Below are positions 1 to 12,440 of a stretch of 61,318 bases of DNA, piece after piece. Where the stretch lies: assembly GCA_003427395.1 (NCBI GenBank), contig BFEA01000202.1, positions 697,814-759,131 on the forward strand, read 5' to 3'. The stretch comes from Chara braunii. Taxonomy: Eukaryota; Streptophyta; Charophyceae; Charales; Characeae. The position numbers were made by a program, and so were the translations under genes. The notes under the pieces are model-generated. The model searched no databases, had not been told where the DNA came from, and saw nothing but the letters and a program-made list of their open reading frames with translations. How positions within the stretch are numbered: the stretch's first letter is position 1; each line of letters starts with the position of its first letter.

Positions 1-78
1 TTTTTTTCAGGGCTCCAAGTATAGGCCTTCGTCCAGTGGTAGATGTTAACGTGGCCATGGTCTCGGCCTGTACCGCCA

Positions 79-140
79 TTGACCTGGGTCTGGGCCCGGG
101 CCTGTAGTCCCGTTGACCTGGGTCTGGGCCCGGGCCTGTA
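79..140. repeat. Two-copy 34-bp-period tandem repeat
   Basis: A 28-bp GC-rich block (TTGACCTGGG at one end, GGGCCTGTA at the other) occurs at 79-106 and again, identical, at 113-140. Nothing coding is visible here. Confidence 0.85.
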
Positions 141-141
141 C

Positions 142-811
142 GGCAGATGTTGACAGTCAGGCAGAGAGGCTGACAGACAGACGGACAGACACAGAGACGA
201 GTAGAGAGACAAACTGTTTGTCTGTTTGATTGTTTGTCTGTCTGCCTGTCTATCTGTCTCGCATTCGTGGGCCTGAATCTAGTCTAGGTCGAGAGGCTGT
301 ATCGTGTGTCAGGTCGACGGTCATGTCTGGGAGATAACCTGAGGGTCAGGTCGGGGCCACAGCCTAGGAGCAGGCCACAAAGACAGGCTCCGGGAAGGCC
401 GGGCAGATATTCCTAGGTGCATAGCATGTAGGGGACGCAGCCCCACTGCCATGCACAGGCCCTGCATACAGGCTCATGCCCACAATTTTTTTGCCTGAGC
501 CTTTTTTTTTCCCCTAATACTCATGCACGTAGGGTCTGTACCTGTGCGAGGACGCAAACAGATGCATGCAGAGAGGCAGGCAGGCAGGCAGACGGACACG
601 CAGGCAGACATAGAGGCAGATAGGCAGATAGGCAGGCACACACGCAGACAGACACGCACGCAGACAGGCAAGCGGGCAAACAGGCACGCAGGCATGCGGA
701 CAGACACTTGGGTCTAGACCTGCGGAAAGGCCGAGACTAGGTCTGGATCTTGGGTGTTGGAGGGATGAGGGTGTCCTTGGAGGGAGGTCCAGGGGCTGTT
801 GGGAGGACTTC

Positions 812-863
<52 letters not shown>

Positions 864-1040
864 ATATCTCTCCATCTCTCTCTCTCTATCTATCTATCTT
901 TTTTTTTTTCTCTCTTCAGAGGTAGGCAGGCATGCAACAGACGGGCACACAGCCATGAAATGGAAGTCCTTTTTGTCTCTCTCTCTCTCTCTCTCTCTCA
1001 ATCAATCAATGAATTTGATCGATTGATTGATTGATTTTTA
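142..1040. repeat. Microsatellite-rich flank
   Basis: Successive simple repeats: CAGA/GTCT-type at about 160-255, CAGG/CAGA-type at about 565-705, (CT)n at about 812-895 and 975-1000, then TCAA and GATT runs around 1000-1037. The short ORFs on both strands are translations of these repeats. The (CT)n-TCAATCAAT-GATTGATT order is mirrored at the opposite end of the window (61150-61230), so it belongs to the outer edge of the large inverted repeat pair. Confidence 0.85.
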
Positions 1041-1163
1041 ATTTTTCCCGCTAAATGGTGGGTAAGGGCTAAACGAACATGCAGGTAGACGGGGGGAGGG
1101 GAAGGTTGGAGTATGGATCATAATACACGTTAGATTATCATCTAATTTTGCTACCAGTATATT

Positions 1164-1192
1164 CGTTGTTTTTTTCATGGTGGTCTCCGCAG
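1164..1192 (+). other. Probable 3' splice site of a 5' intron
   Basis: A T-run followed by CATGGTGGTCTCCGCAG is shared exactly by both copies of the coiled-coil-type gene, whereas the sequence upstream diverges. This fits an intron acceptor immediately before the first coding exon. Transcript data would be needed to prove splicing. Confidence 0.55.
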
Positions 1193-2444
1193 ACGGACAG
1201 GCATCTGCTGTATTCGGCGATTACTTCGCTGATGCTCTCACGGAAGAGAAATAGCTTCAGGAATGTCGTGAACGATACGAGTATATCGTGGCTGAAGATT
1301 CATGACAAGGATGAGCGTGAACCTCGGTCTGGGTGTAAAGTGTCCTACGGTGTGCGAGGTAAGGTTCCAAACGATTCTGCATCGGAGAGAACATGCGGCC
1401 GCTACATGACAAACAATGAAGGTCTTTAGTGGACCGAGGACGAGTTGCTTGGGATGTTGAAGAAGAAGGAGGTGGAACTAGCTGCACTTCGGAGTGCATT
1501 TTGAAAAATCGAATTGAATGCACAACAATGAGTGGTTGAAAGTTTCCTTGAAAGGAAACGAAGTGAAGAGGTGAGAGATTTTTTTTTGTCCGGTACTGTA
1601 GATGTGAGGAAACAGGATGATGTTGGCGAGGACATCGGCAACCAATTTAGGCATTTGATGCAATCCAACATTAGAAATGAGTTGCTTGACGAAGTTGTTG
1701 ACCTTAGTGGTAGAATTGATCCGCATGTGTGGCAAGAGTGTGAGTCTTTGCGTCTACGATGTGAAGCAGCCGAGAGTGGGATCAGAAAATTGTTGTCCGC
1801 GGGTGCCTTGCCGTCTATTGATGCTTCTATTGCATCGGAGTTGTTTGAGCTTCAATTAGTTGGAACTTTGAAAGAGCTTTCTCAAAACTATTTAATTGCT
1901 ATGTTGCAATCATTACGAACAGTTGGTTTAGAGCTTGAATATAAAAATACATTATTAGAGGTGCATAATACAATGAGGTTTCTGGTTAGCGATAGTCAGT
2001 TGAGGGCTACAGTTGTTAGTCTCGGACAGTTGTACAAAGAGGCGCGGGAAGAGTTAATGGACGTTGCGTTTAGGGAGCATTTATTAGATCGATGCGATCA
2101 GGGACTGACGAATGGCCTGATGATGAATTACCAACAACAATCGTATACCGTGAGGATTTTATTAGCAAATGTTATTGGTGCTCATTCCCTTGTGTAGTTT
2201 ATGAAGGAGATGGAGCATGTGAAAGAGAATTGAATGCTCTTGCGAGCATAAATAAACAACACACTGTGGCAATACTCGCCAATTCCAAAGAGGGGACAAC
2301 AAAAACATAAATGATTTGACGGTTGTTAGACCTAGGCGTGATGTTGTTGTTAATGAGTACGAGGCATTCAGAATAAAAGAAGGAGGAGGGAACTTCGTGG
2401 ACAAGATGATGTCGGTGAATAGTGTGATTTGTGTTTGTCGTTGA
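1193..2444 (+). pseudogene. Coiled-coil-type Helitron-associated protein, left copy (broken)
   Basis: I do not recognise the family. The best open stretch is 1532-2197 (221 residues). It is rich in Glu, Leu, Arg and Lys in helix-forming patterns and contains LLSAGALPSI and SDSQLRAT, both also present in the right-hand copy. Upstream, the same reading can be followed from about 1330 through in-frame stops near 1427, 1502 and 1530; the region before that is shifted out of frame. Downstream of 2197 a frameshift joins to a tail that lacks the CPKC segment of the other copy, so part of the C-terminus is deleted. It lies just after a shared splice acceptor and before conserved non-coding DNA. It is a pseudogene; no function is assigned beyond a likely coiled coil. 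Confidence 0.7.
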
Positions 2445-2649
2445 ATATGCAGTTAGTTGTACTGGAGTGAGAAAAGTGGAAGCGGGAGTAGCTAGAGCGG
2501 GAGGGAGAACGAGGAGTTGGAGTGGGATAGTGAGAGGAACGTGTGGTTTCACGTTGTTGTTTTTTTTTTTCTAGTAATGATGATGACATTTGAAAGCGTT
2601 TTATTATAAGACGCTTGAATTCAAATCTTTTTTTCTCTTATTTAAATCG

Positions 2650-2698
<49 letters not shown>

Positions 2699-3239
2699 TT
2701 TAAGTCGCGTCTCTCTCTCTCTCCTTCTTTTTTTTTTTTTTTTTTTTTTTTGCATTTCTTGTTTTGACAACATGAAATTGGAATAAAATATTGTTGATGT
2801 ATTCAAATAAAACTTGCCTTAGTCGTTTGTTGGTATGTGATCTCGTGTTCTACGTGTTCTACGTTATGAAGATGATATTATTCCTTACTTGCTAACATTT
2901 GTTAAATTTTATTTTTCAATATTGTATGGTTTTCTGTATTCGTTCGTATACTATTCTGCTTATTCTTGAAGAACAACCAAGTGAGTATGCCTCAGACATG
3001 AGATAATGTTCAAAAGCGGTTGAGATGGGTAAGAAGTTTGGAACAAAAAAAAATGTAGGCATAAATGTTATATGATGTTATAATGTAAATTTTATGAATA
3101 ATTAGAAAGGAAGAGTCTCGATAGTAAATAAAAAAACAACAATAAACTTAGGACGTCTTCCAGTAAATGGTATCGAAGGAAAGCAAAGCATGCTCAAGAA
3201 TAATCAAGGAACGTATGATTGGTCTACATGGGGCGTTGA
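2445..3239. other. AT-rich 3' flank with CT and poly-T tracts
   Basis: This holds (CT)n at about 2650-2695 and 2710-2725 and a T-run at about 2728-2751, followed by AT-rich DNA with AATAAA-like strings near 2783 and 2806 that could act in 3' end formation. No ORF here looks real. Confidence 0.5.
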
Positions 3240-3931
3240 AAATACTCAAGCGCTTATGTGATGAAGCAAATTAAGTATTATTGGGAAGGGGGGTCACATG
3301 TATTTCGAATGAATATTGGAGAAGGAACCAATCTGATAAGAAGGAACAAAGATGACAATAAGCGTAGCCTTTTTCCCAAGGCAACCATGCTATCCCCATT
3401 GACCTCCGCTCACCTAGACCCGTTCCAAAAAGTCTTGTTCTCTACCCCCTTTGCTCCTATCTCATCACAGTCCCCGAAGCAAAAGAGGAAAGGAAAGGTG
3501 AGGCCATCAACGATGTGCCCGACCTCGATCGCTACGAATGGCTCTTCCTGGAACCACGACCTTCGAGGCTGGTTGGGGAGAGGTGCGGCACGCCGCATAG
3601 ACCCATTTATGGGGGTGGTGCAATGTTGTTGCGGAGGAACCAACTCCTACTTCTGAGATCCAGGCCTTGTGCTCAGGCGAGGAGAATGGGTAATACGGAC
3701 TGCTTCCTAGCAATCGGGGTTCGAAAAGGTCGGCGAAGATATTTTACCTTTTTCAAATCTTTTGTGGACCGATGACTGACTTAGGATGTCTCAAGTTGAC
3801 CGCATGTAGGAGCCACGTCGATTAAGGTGGATTGGATTCATTCGAAGTTCCAATCCCAGTGAGAAATTTATCCCAATAGGAAAGTGAGCCCTGTCAGAGA
3901 ATGGCAAAGGGCAAACGTGGATAAACGAGGT
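3240..3931 (+). repeat. Conserved non-coding block shared with 57935-58620
   Basis: It matches the minus strand of 57935-58620. Short ORFs in both copies, such as those containing SWFQEEPF, are alike only because the DNA is alike; their frames are not preserved over the whole block. It sits directly downstream of the coiled-coil-type gene in both copies. Confidence 0.7.
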
Positions 3932-3984
3932 TTGTTTTTGTGATTCGTGAATTAAACTCGGACTTCGTAGCCAGTTACTCTTAT

Positions 3985-4016
3985 TTTTGTGGGCGTGGCC
4001 CGCACCGCAGGCACTA
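3985..4016 (+). mobile_element. Probable decayed Helitron 3' terminus
   Basis: A T-rich stretch is followed by GTGGGC, GTG, GCCCGCACCG and then GGCACTATT. The 10-mer GCCCGCACCG (3998-4007) and the preceding TTTTTG-GGGC pattern match the clear Helitron terminus at 48586-48628. The expected CTAG-T is replaced by CTAT-T. It lies about 60 bp after the end of the conserved block and in the same orientation as the coiled-coil-type gene. Confidence 0.5.
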
Positions 4017-7000
4017 TTATTGTTTTGTTTTCGTTTTGTTATTATTTCATTTTATTCACTTTATTTTTCTAGTTCCCTTGTTTAGTACACAAGGACCATG
4101 ACTCTTCTTGAGTTTAAAAAGCAAACAGTGGTGCATGCGAGATTGTGCTAACGCCGCGCTGATTCTGTAAGTCGGAGAGGTAGAGGCGGAAGGCGCATAG
4201 ACTGCAGCTATCTGAGCCTAGTGTCGCGGGTATACCTGTGTTGTGCATGCAAGGGAGTGAGTACCTGCTACCGGTACTAACAGAAGGCTATTCTGGAGGA
4301 GTGGCTATGGCGTGCAAAAAAGGACTGGAGGGTTAAAAGCCTAATTATTGGAGGCTTTTGGTACGCTGGCCTTAGCGTCGGGGGCAGGTCCCTGGATCAC
4401 AACATCTTGAATTTTGGTGGGGAAGATGCTAGGCTCAAGATCAATGTCAAAGGGGGTAGAGAGGAAGAGATGAGAAATGACCAAAAGCTGCAGACTGCTA
4501 TCACAAGACCAAAAACAAGGAAAGAAGGCTTCAGAAGGATCACGTTACCGCCCAACTTGAGGTCATTATCGCCTACCACGAAATAGAGACTTCAAATGGG
4601 ACCACCGAGAGGCAACAAAGGGATTTGGACCATGACTCAAAAGCAGAGAGTGAGGAGAGCGACGCGGCAACCCAGCCTTGGCACGAACTGGATCAGTCGT
4701 GAAGAGACCACCCGCCAACAACGCCTGTGGAGGACGGGCCTGAGGCCAACTCTCAACGACGAAGAGACTGAGTCGTGAGGCGGTTATGAATGACAAAAAG
4801 AGGGTGACGAGGATGCGTGTGGACTGGCAATGGGGGACGGTCAGAAGCCAACTCTAGAAGGAGACTATAAGGCGATGAGACGGTTACAGGTCGTGTAGAG
4901 GAGGGAAAGTGTGTGTGAAGCAGGTCAAGAGCCAGAGACGAGCGAGAGAAGTCAAATGTACATGAGCCGCTCAAGACAGATATACATGCTCTCGACAGTG
5001 AGCGTCGACTAGTCTTTCCTTAAGTTATAGAGGAAAGAACGTAGTGATTAATTTGGGGGAATGCAGAGTCAGCCTCGATAATGAGCAAACCAGGAAGAAC
5101 AAGGTCTTTGGATGCTATTTGCTTTCAACTCTGCTAGCACCAACAGTCACATTTTCCACCATCGCTTCGTGTAAAGGCTCCAACAACTTATGTTAATAGG
5201 CGAAGTCAAACTTTCAAAAGATTCTAGCTGGAAGTACAAACGCGTAGAGAATCATTTGCGTTTTTTTGCTACTCCCATTGTCCGCCATTTTTAGATCCAT
5301 AGTTCTTCGAAGGCAGATTTGTTCATGCGAGCAAGTGTGCAAAAAGGAGGCCGTTGTCACTAAATGCCAACTCCGACCATCGACTGTGGCCCCTACTTTC
5401 ATTTCGTCTAACCATCTCCTTTGTCATCACATGCAATGTTACTCACATTGTCTTTTTAGCAATCTTCCGAGTTATCTAAAACTGGTGTGGAGAAGTTTGG
5501 ACCCAATTTGTGTGATGAACGAGGTGTTATTCATTTGTATGAGCGTTCAAGAACTGACATGTTGCAAGGAATGATCATAAAAGTGGGTTGTTGGCGTCAC
5601 TGGTTTCTTCACAAGATCTTCCTTACTCTCAAGGGTTAGAGCCTTCGCCAATCGAAGTGTGGGTTTATGATATTTGCGGAGTGGGGATCCTCATTTCCTG
5701 GCTGAATTGTTGTGAACTTCAATGGAAAATCAGATTGTCGACATCATCTGAGAGTGCTATATTGTCATCAGGTTTGTTATGGATTGATGTCATTCGCAAG
5801 TAGTAACTCATCATCAACTAAGTTGCGAAGTGTATAGCCCTATGAGCGAGTATATGCGATATAGTCCGAGCCGTGAGTTTGGTGTCATTCACATTGATCA
5901 CGTTCGACCTCGGATACTTAGTTGTTTAAATTGAGTAGTACCACAATTCAGACCACGTGCTCGTGAAGGATCTTGATTGAACCATACAGAAGTAGGAAAC
6001 ATGATTGCTAGGATTGAGCCTGCTGCAATCTTTGGGATGTATGATCGAGCCAGTCGGATAAGGCTTTATTTTTCTTCCCCTTTTCTAAGCCATCTGACTT
6101 CCTTGCTCTCCTTTTTAGTTTTCTCCAATATGAGTGAGCTTTGGCTTATTCAACATATACTTTTTGTTGGGGTTAATGTCAAGTGGTATTGTGTAACTTC
6201 CCCGCATATTCATTCGCGAAACTCACTCATCTAGTGGAATGATGATGACTGATTCTCGGAAGAATTTGAATACCAATTGAGACCCCGGTAAGATAAGATT
6301 TTGATTGACCCTAATTGAGAGCGTCTTCGTTCAACTCTCACTTAAGACCTTTGCTCATCTTGCTCTCTTATGATAGTTGTTTGAGCAGCTTGTGTGGTGA
6401 GTGACGTCTTTCGAATCAAGTAGGCTTGCTTGAAATTAAGATTAGATGATTAACGCAACATCTAATATTCTCAAGTTCTGTTTCGGCCCGAGTTGACGGA
6501 ACATAAATTAACCTTCTTCTTAATTAAGTAAAGCAAGCTCAACAACGTATTTGGAATCTCTAGAGTTCACTGCTCAAGCTATGATTATCTGACAAAAAGG
6601 TAAAACCGGTGACCAAATCTAATGTTGATCGGAGCTTGGATATACTCATGAATCTTAATTCCTGGCTCACCAAGGGTTATTCCATCTCTTATTTTGATGA
6701 TGATTAAGTAATGAACCGCAAAGGAAAGAAATGGCAATTAAGAAAAATCACCTATTTGATTGTTAAAATCCTGCCTTACAGGATTAGTGATAATAAGTAG
6801 TCATTGATTCTGGTGATTTGAAAACTAGTCCGCTTAAGCAGGGAAAAGGGTGATGATGCATCGCCTGTCTTGCTAAGGCAAGCTTTAACGGCTGCTTACG
6901 TGATATTACAAGTTGGCACACCAAGCAAGCAAGCTGCAGAATGACCTATAACTTTCGTTGATATTACGAAAACGCCCTTTTGAAGCACAGACTAACAAAT

Positions 7001-8094
7001 GAGTGAAACACACTATCAATTCTCGGTAGGGCTTAACATATATTTTTTGCATAAGACAATAGATAATTTATGCAGGACGTGTCGAAGTTATTTTATTCTA
7101 CTCCCAAGTAGTTAATTTAACGGCGTAAGGTCGATCACGCCTTGTACTGAGAGTCGTCATTTTTTATTAAGGTCAGACATGGCACTCCGAGCTTTTCTTT
7201 GAACTGAACCCCATGTGCAAAGGTGCCTCGCTAAGTGCGTACCTATTGTCAGTGCCTGGAGTTATTGTTCTAAGTACGGATGAGTTCATACTCAGAGTGA
7301 CGATGTTGAGTACTACAGACCAACCTCACATTCGGTCTTTTCGAACCGGATATGGGTATATCACGTGCTCATAACTGTTTCACTCGAGTACGACCTTGGC
7401 TTGAATTTAGAGCTATCGCGTTGAGTGAGATCAGACATCGAGCCAGTAATAATGTAATGAGTGCGGACATATTCTACACTCAGAGCTACCATACCAAGTT
7501 TAATTGAACTGTACTCAGAGCGCCTATACTTAGGACCCCTGTACCGAAGACATAGTACTCTGATGCCATATGGTATATGAGGACAATGTTGGGCGATAAG
7601 TTCTGAATGACATAACTCTCATAAGTACCCCCTTTGAAATACGAAAACACGGAAAACTTGTTACGAAGTGTTCAAGAAAAGGACAATTGTGATTTTGTCA
7701 TTGTATTCTATATGAATGGGGTATGTGTTCAAACATCACATTTACTCTATATTCAAATGGGGAGAGCACTCAACAACACTTTGATGATTGTATAAGGACG
7801 AGGGTAGTGCTCGACAACGTACGTGCTGTATACCGATAAGGGCAACGCTCAATGCCCTTCGTGAAGAGCACTCGCCTTTAGCAGAATTCATTATAAGATA
7901 TAACCGGTGTACTATCCAAACAAGTTGCATGAAAGCATACTGCACTTTATACTGGTCATCTAATAAGGAGCAACTTTTGGTAGTATGACTCAATTACGGC
8001 TCTGTTTGTTGTTTACCGTAACAATAGACTGCTACTAAGTGCTTTAACTACAAGCCAATCATCGTGAACCCGTTTGTAGTCAATATTGATAATT
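4017..8094. other. Stretch without recognisable genes
   Basis: I see only short ORFs of 60-100 residues on both strands with no family motifs or consistent codon pattern. The sequence looks like aged, largely unique or decayed repeat DNA. Around 7250-7580 several imperfect copies of ACTCAGAG and GTAC-type strings recur, suggesting a worn tandem repeat, but I could not fix a period. Confidence 0.5.
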
Positions 8095-8189
8095 TGAGGA
8101 CTATGTCCTCAAGGGGTCCTAGGCAACATGCATATTCTCTGGAATGTGGCCCCCCTAGCAAGCCTCGTGCCCTCCCTAAGTGAAGGTGG

Positions 8190-9330
8190 GCCTGGATATC
8201 CAAAGTGAAGGGAAAGTGAGTGAAACTCACTCCCATTCATGAAAACACAAAAGGGAAAGTGACGATTTACTTTGGAGTGAAAAAATTGACAAAACAAGAG
8301 AGATAGATTATGCAAAACATTAGAATGAGCACAAACTAAAATTGCGATTTACTACCAAGTGAAGAAATGAAGTGAAAGTGAAGAGAGAGTGAGTGAAACT
8401 CACTTCCATGCATGAAAACACAAAATGGAAACTGACGATTTACTTTGGAGTGAAGGAATGGACAAAACAAGATAGATAGATCATGCAAAGCACTAGAATG
8501 AGCACAAACCAAAGTTGCGATTTACTACCAAGTGGAGAAATGGAGAGAAAGTGAAGGGATAGTGAATGAAATTCACTCCCATGTATGAAAACACAAAATG
8601 GAAAGTGGCGATTTACTTTGGAGTGAAGGAATGGACAAAACAAGAGAGATGGATCATGCAAAACACTAGAATGAGCACAAACCGAAGTTGTGATTTACTA
8701 CCAAGTGGAGAAATGGACAGAGAGTGAAGGGAGGGTGAATGAAACTCACTCCCATGCATGAAAACACAAAATGGAAAGTGACGATTTACTTTGGAGTGAA
8801 GAAATGGACAAAACAAGAGAGATAGATCATGCAAAAAACTAGAATGAGCACAAAGCAAAGTTGTGATTTACTACCAAGTGGAGAAATTGAGAGAAAGTGA
8901 AGGGAGAGTGAGTGATTTTCACTCCCATGCATGAAAACACAAAATGGAAAGTGACGATTTACTTTGGAGTGAAGGAATGAACAAAACAAGAGAGATAGAT
9001 CATGCAAAACACTAGAAGGAGCTCAAACCAAAGTTGCAATTTACAACCAAGTGAAGAAATGGAGAGAAAGTGAAGGAAGAGTGAGTGAAACTCACTCCCA
9101 TGCACCAAAACACAAAATGGAAAGTGACGATTTACTTTGTAGTGAAGGAATGGACAAAACAAGAGAGATAAATCATGCAAAACACTAGAATGAGTACAAA
9201 CGGAAGTTGCGATTTACTACCAGGTGCAGAAATGGAGAGAAAGTGAAGGGAGAGTGAATGAAACTCGCTCCCATGCATAAAAATACAAAATGGGAAGTGG
9301 TAATTTACTTTGAAGTGAAGAATGAGCCCA
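8190..9330 (+). repeat. 173-bp tandem array inside LTR1
   Basis: The same sub-motif CATGAAAACACAAAA recurs at 8238, 8411, 8584, 8757, 8930, 9103 and 9276, exactly 173 bp apart, giving about seven copies. Most units contain the hairpin GAGTGAGT-GAA-ACTCACTC. The repeated minus-strand ORFs with SKVNRHFPFCVF are by-products of the array and are not genes. Confidence 0.95.
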
Positions 9331-9419
9331 TGAGAATATGATTACTAGTGAAAAAACCTCCTGCTACCTACTCTAAGTTTTGGAAAGTACCTATGGATAG
9401 AGAGAATATGAGGAAGAAG

Positions 9420-9575
9420 AATATAAGGGAATATAGATGAGGGACCATGGAGGAGTAGGAGAAGAAGAAGGGGAGGAAGAAAGAGGAGAGGAGAAAGAAG
9501 AAGAAGAAGAAGAAGAAGAAGAGGAAAAAGAGGAATTAGAGAAAGAAGAAGGAAAAAAAAAAAAAAAAAAATCCT
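9420..9575 (+). repeat. GA-rich / (GAA)n tract in LTR1
   Basis: A purine-rich run ending in poly-A, followed by TTCCACTCACCTCCTCT. The same tract occupies the same place in LTR2 (about 35980-36075) and LTR3 (about 43950-44110), so it is a fixed part of the LTR. One base at 9597 is an N. Confidence 0.85.
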
Positions 9576-9996
9576 TCTTTCCACTCACCTCCTCTANTAT
9601 CTTGGAGTTGAAGTACCAATCTTGATGATGCTTCTCCTTCACTTGGCTATGACTCTCTTGAATCCCTTTCTCATCCCTCCTCCTCAGTCTCTTCCTGATG
9701 GTGTCAAACTCCTATCACTATGGGTATGAAGTCCTTCCCTCTAGGAGGGTTGATGAGACTCCCTCTAACCTTTCCTTCTTCCTCACATCCTGGGGGCTAT
9801 GGCGGATCACCTTCCTAGGCCAGACTCACTACCACCAACTTCTAGAGCTCCTCACACTAACCCACAGTCTCCTCTAAGCTCCCAAACTGGCAAGGGTTCC
9901 CCTCTTCTCACTTCAAGTGAGAGTGATGCTCTCTTGGGCTCATGCAAGCAGCATGTGCTTACCTCAAGCAAATGTGAGTGTGGCAGACTCCCCAGC

Positions 9997-10003
9997 TTAA
10001 ATA
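9997..10003 (+). promoter_or_regulatory. TATA-like box of LTR1
   Basis: TTAAATA lies in a block conserved among the three LTRs (AATGTGAGTG upstream, GCTTAAATAGG at the box). The equivalents are at 36516 and 44518. It would place the U3/R boundary about 1.9 kb into the LTR. Confidence 0.55.
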
Positions 10004-10119
10004 GGTTGGGTACAGTATTTTGGCCAGCCTATGAGCCTTCCCATGTGCCTCATGGTGAACCGAGGTACCCCCATGGCCATTTTTGACTTGTAGGCCTCTC
10101 CGGGAGTACTTGGGCTCAA

Positions 10120-12440
10120 ATTTGGCCAAGTACATGCAGTCCGAGTGGTTTGTACCAATTTGGACTGCCTCTTGGGTCTCCTCATGCCTCACCCCCTTCT
10201 CCAAAAGCTACCCCCTTGAACCAAAATGCCCAAGGGCAGCCTCACTTGGGAGAAAAAAACCTAGTGGGTTTTTTTCTCGATTTTTTCAGTTTTTACCCCA
10301 TCTTTGGTAGGCCGAGGTATGTTCCCATGCCTCGGTGCCTTTTCAGCCTTAGATCTGGCTGAGATCTAGGGCCAACAATATTTCGAGTTATCCCTCTGTG
10401 ATCCTTGCTTCAGTTTTGGGCCCCAAAGCAGATCGTTTCAATTTTTGGTGCATCTGGCCCTCTGTTTGGGCCAAATGCACAGTTTTGTTTTTTTCCTTCT
10501 TTTGTTTCTTTCCATTTTGGGCTGTCAACTCATTCCGGAGTTGGCCGTTTGAGTTGACCTCATAAAAAACGACCATATTCTCAGATCCATGGTCCAAGAG
10601 AAAACCGACCATTTTCATTTTGCCTTTTCTCTCAATTTTGTCTTTTAATTCAGATATTGCACATATAATGCCCCAAGGGCCATATCTCTGCAATCCGGAT
10701 TGCCCTCCACCATTCTTGGAGAAATGAGATCACAGTAGGGACCTGCCATACCCTATTGTACTAGTCCCAACTGACCGGCATATTTTCCCCCACCCTTTTC
10801 TCCCCTTTCGTCTCATTCTCCCTCAGATTACAATAATGAAGCCCTCACACATAAGAGGGCTTCATTTTGTCTCCGTAAGTCTCAATTTTTGAGCCCCTTT
10901 TGCTCCGATTTTCTTTTGACAACCTTTTTTTTTTTGTTGAGCTTCTTGGGGCTCTATTTTCTCATGCCTAGCTAGTCCGAGATATCCCGGACTGTTGGGC
11001 GACCCTCCCCTCCCCATTATTTTGCTTCCTTTTCTCTCGTGGCTCTCCCGCTTGACTCCACTACTACTTGTACTAGTGGTGTTAATATTTTCCACCATCT
11101 AAATCTTGATCCCAACGGTGCCGTTTACTTTGCGTGACCATTCCTCACGTTGGCTCATGATTCCCTTGGGACATCTCAAGTCCCCGCTACTCTCCCCGTA
11201 GTAGTTCCATTTTTTTGTCCCACCGGTAGTCTCGTAAGCGCATGTCCCATTTTTCGACTATTTTTATTTGAAACTATTTAGTCCCCGGCATCGTCCCGGA
11301 CGACGTCTTATTTTTATTTTTGGACTTTACTTGTCCCTATCAGTTCCAATATCCCCTCCTCAAGTGCCTCATGTGCACCGATTGTTCTCGGCCTCGAGGT
11401 CCTTATCCCTCGGTTGTCGTTTATCGTCTCTATTTGCCTCATGTCGAAATCAATTTTTTCTAGTCTTTTGGGTTTGTCATGCCTCATTTTCTCTTGGCCT
11501 AGGCATCCTTATGCAGTCCGTTATTTCTCACACTGCAACTATGGCCATTTCCCTAATCCCACAGTCCCACAACTTGCCTCAAACTGAAAGAAAATTAAAT
11601 GTTCATTTTTCAAGTAAATTCGGGCTCAATATTGTTTTCGGATGCACCTAAAACATGTGTTTTCCCCTCCCCATGCAGTCCGTTGTAACTCGGACTGCAG
11701 TAGGGGTTAATTTCCTAGTCCCATTGCCGCACAACTAGCCCAAAACTAAAGGAGAAGGAAACAGTCAACTTTCAAGTACATTCGAACTCAATATTGACTC
11801 CGAATGCACCTAAACCATGTGTTTTCTCTTCCTCATGCAATCCGTTGAATCTCGGTTGCATGAGGTCTTGATTTTTTTTTATTTTCTCTGTAAAATCAAG
11901 AGAAAATCAAGATACTTTGTAACCGACATATGCCAGACTGTATCTGGTCACGGATGTATCTCCCAAAGTGACTGTTTTTTACCGTTAAGGTTTTTTTCTC
12001 ATTTCTTTTATTTTCTCTCTTCTTTTCTTTTCTTTTCCTTCTCTTTTTGGATAGTAGGGACCTACCAGTCCCTACTTGTGGCAGTCCCTACTGACGGCTA
12101 ACTCACTCACTTTCTCTCACTCCTTTTGTCTTATTCTCCCACCTTTTTCTTTTATGTTTCTTTCTTTTTCTAGCATGCGAAGTGTTAAGTAGTCGTTAAG
12201 CCCTTTTCTAGGCCCTTCCTCTTTGTTTCGTCCCTCCCTATGCCCATGGTACAGTCCATTATATCTCGGACTGCAACTGTGGCCCCTCATGCCCATGGGA
12301 GCCTACTTTTACTTTTATTGCGTTCACACTGTGGCCCCTCATACTCCCATTTTCTCTCGGGAGTCTATTTTTCACATGGAGTTTCTTTTGACTTCATTTT
12401 CTTGAGGGACATTAATCCGAGATTTTTCGGATTGCTCCCA
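10120..12440 (+). other. Array of short hairpins with an AGTCCG/CGGACT core (LTR1)
   Basis: Perfect or near-perfect dyads sharing the core (A/G)TCCG...CGGA(C/T) recur at about 10126-10160, 10690-10703 (GCAATCC/GGATTGC), 10974-10993, 11513-11536, 11675-11698 (GCAGTCCG, 8-nt loop, CGGACTGC), 11835-11863, 12252-12273 and 12414-12433. All lie downstream of the TATA-like box. Several are followed by an AACTRTGGCC-like string. The same dyads occur in LTR2 and LTR3. Confidence 0.75.

Larger units (their letters stand above)
975..3931 (+). repeat. Left arm of ~3-kb dispersed inverted repeat
   Basis: This stretch matches 57935-61195 in reverse orientation throughout: the outer (CT)n and GATT sequences, a splice-acceptor segment, the coiled-coil-type coding region, and a downstream non-coding part (about 3240-3931). 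Homology stops abruptly just after a GTGGATAAACGAGGT-like string near 3931. The two arms face each other tail to tail. Similarity is clear but incomplete, with many substitutions and indels, so this is not a recent perfect duplication. Confidence 0.8.

Noticed and set aside
474-813. Cys/Leu-rich ORFs that resemble metallothionein-like peptides
   Set aside because: They translate the CAGA/CAGG microsatellite and are not conserved in the right-hand copy.
8109-9180. Series of minus-strand ORFs with repeated HSKVNRHFPFCVF
   Set aside because: Translations of the 173-bp tandem array; the same happens at 34460-35627.
9345-9642. Phe/Leu/Ser-rich ORFs
   Set aside because: Products of the GA/GAA tract on the opposite strand.
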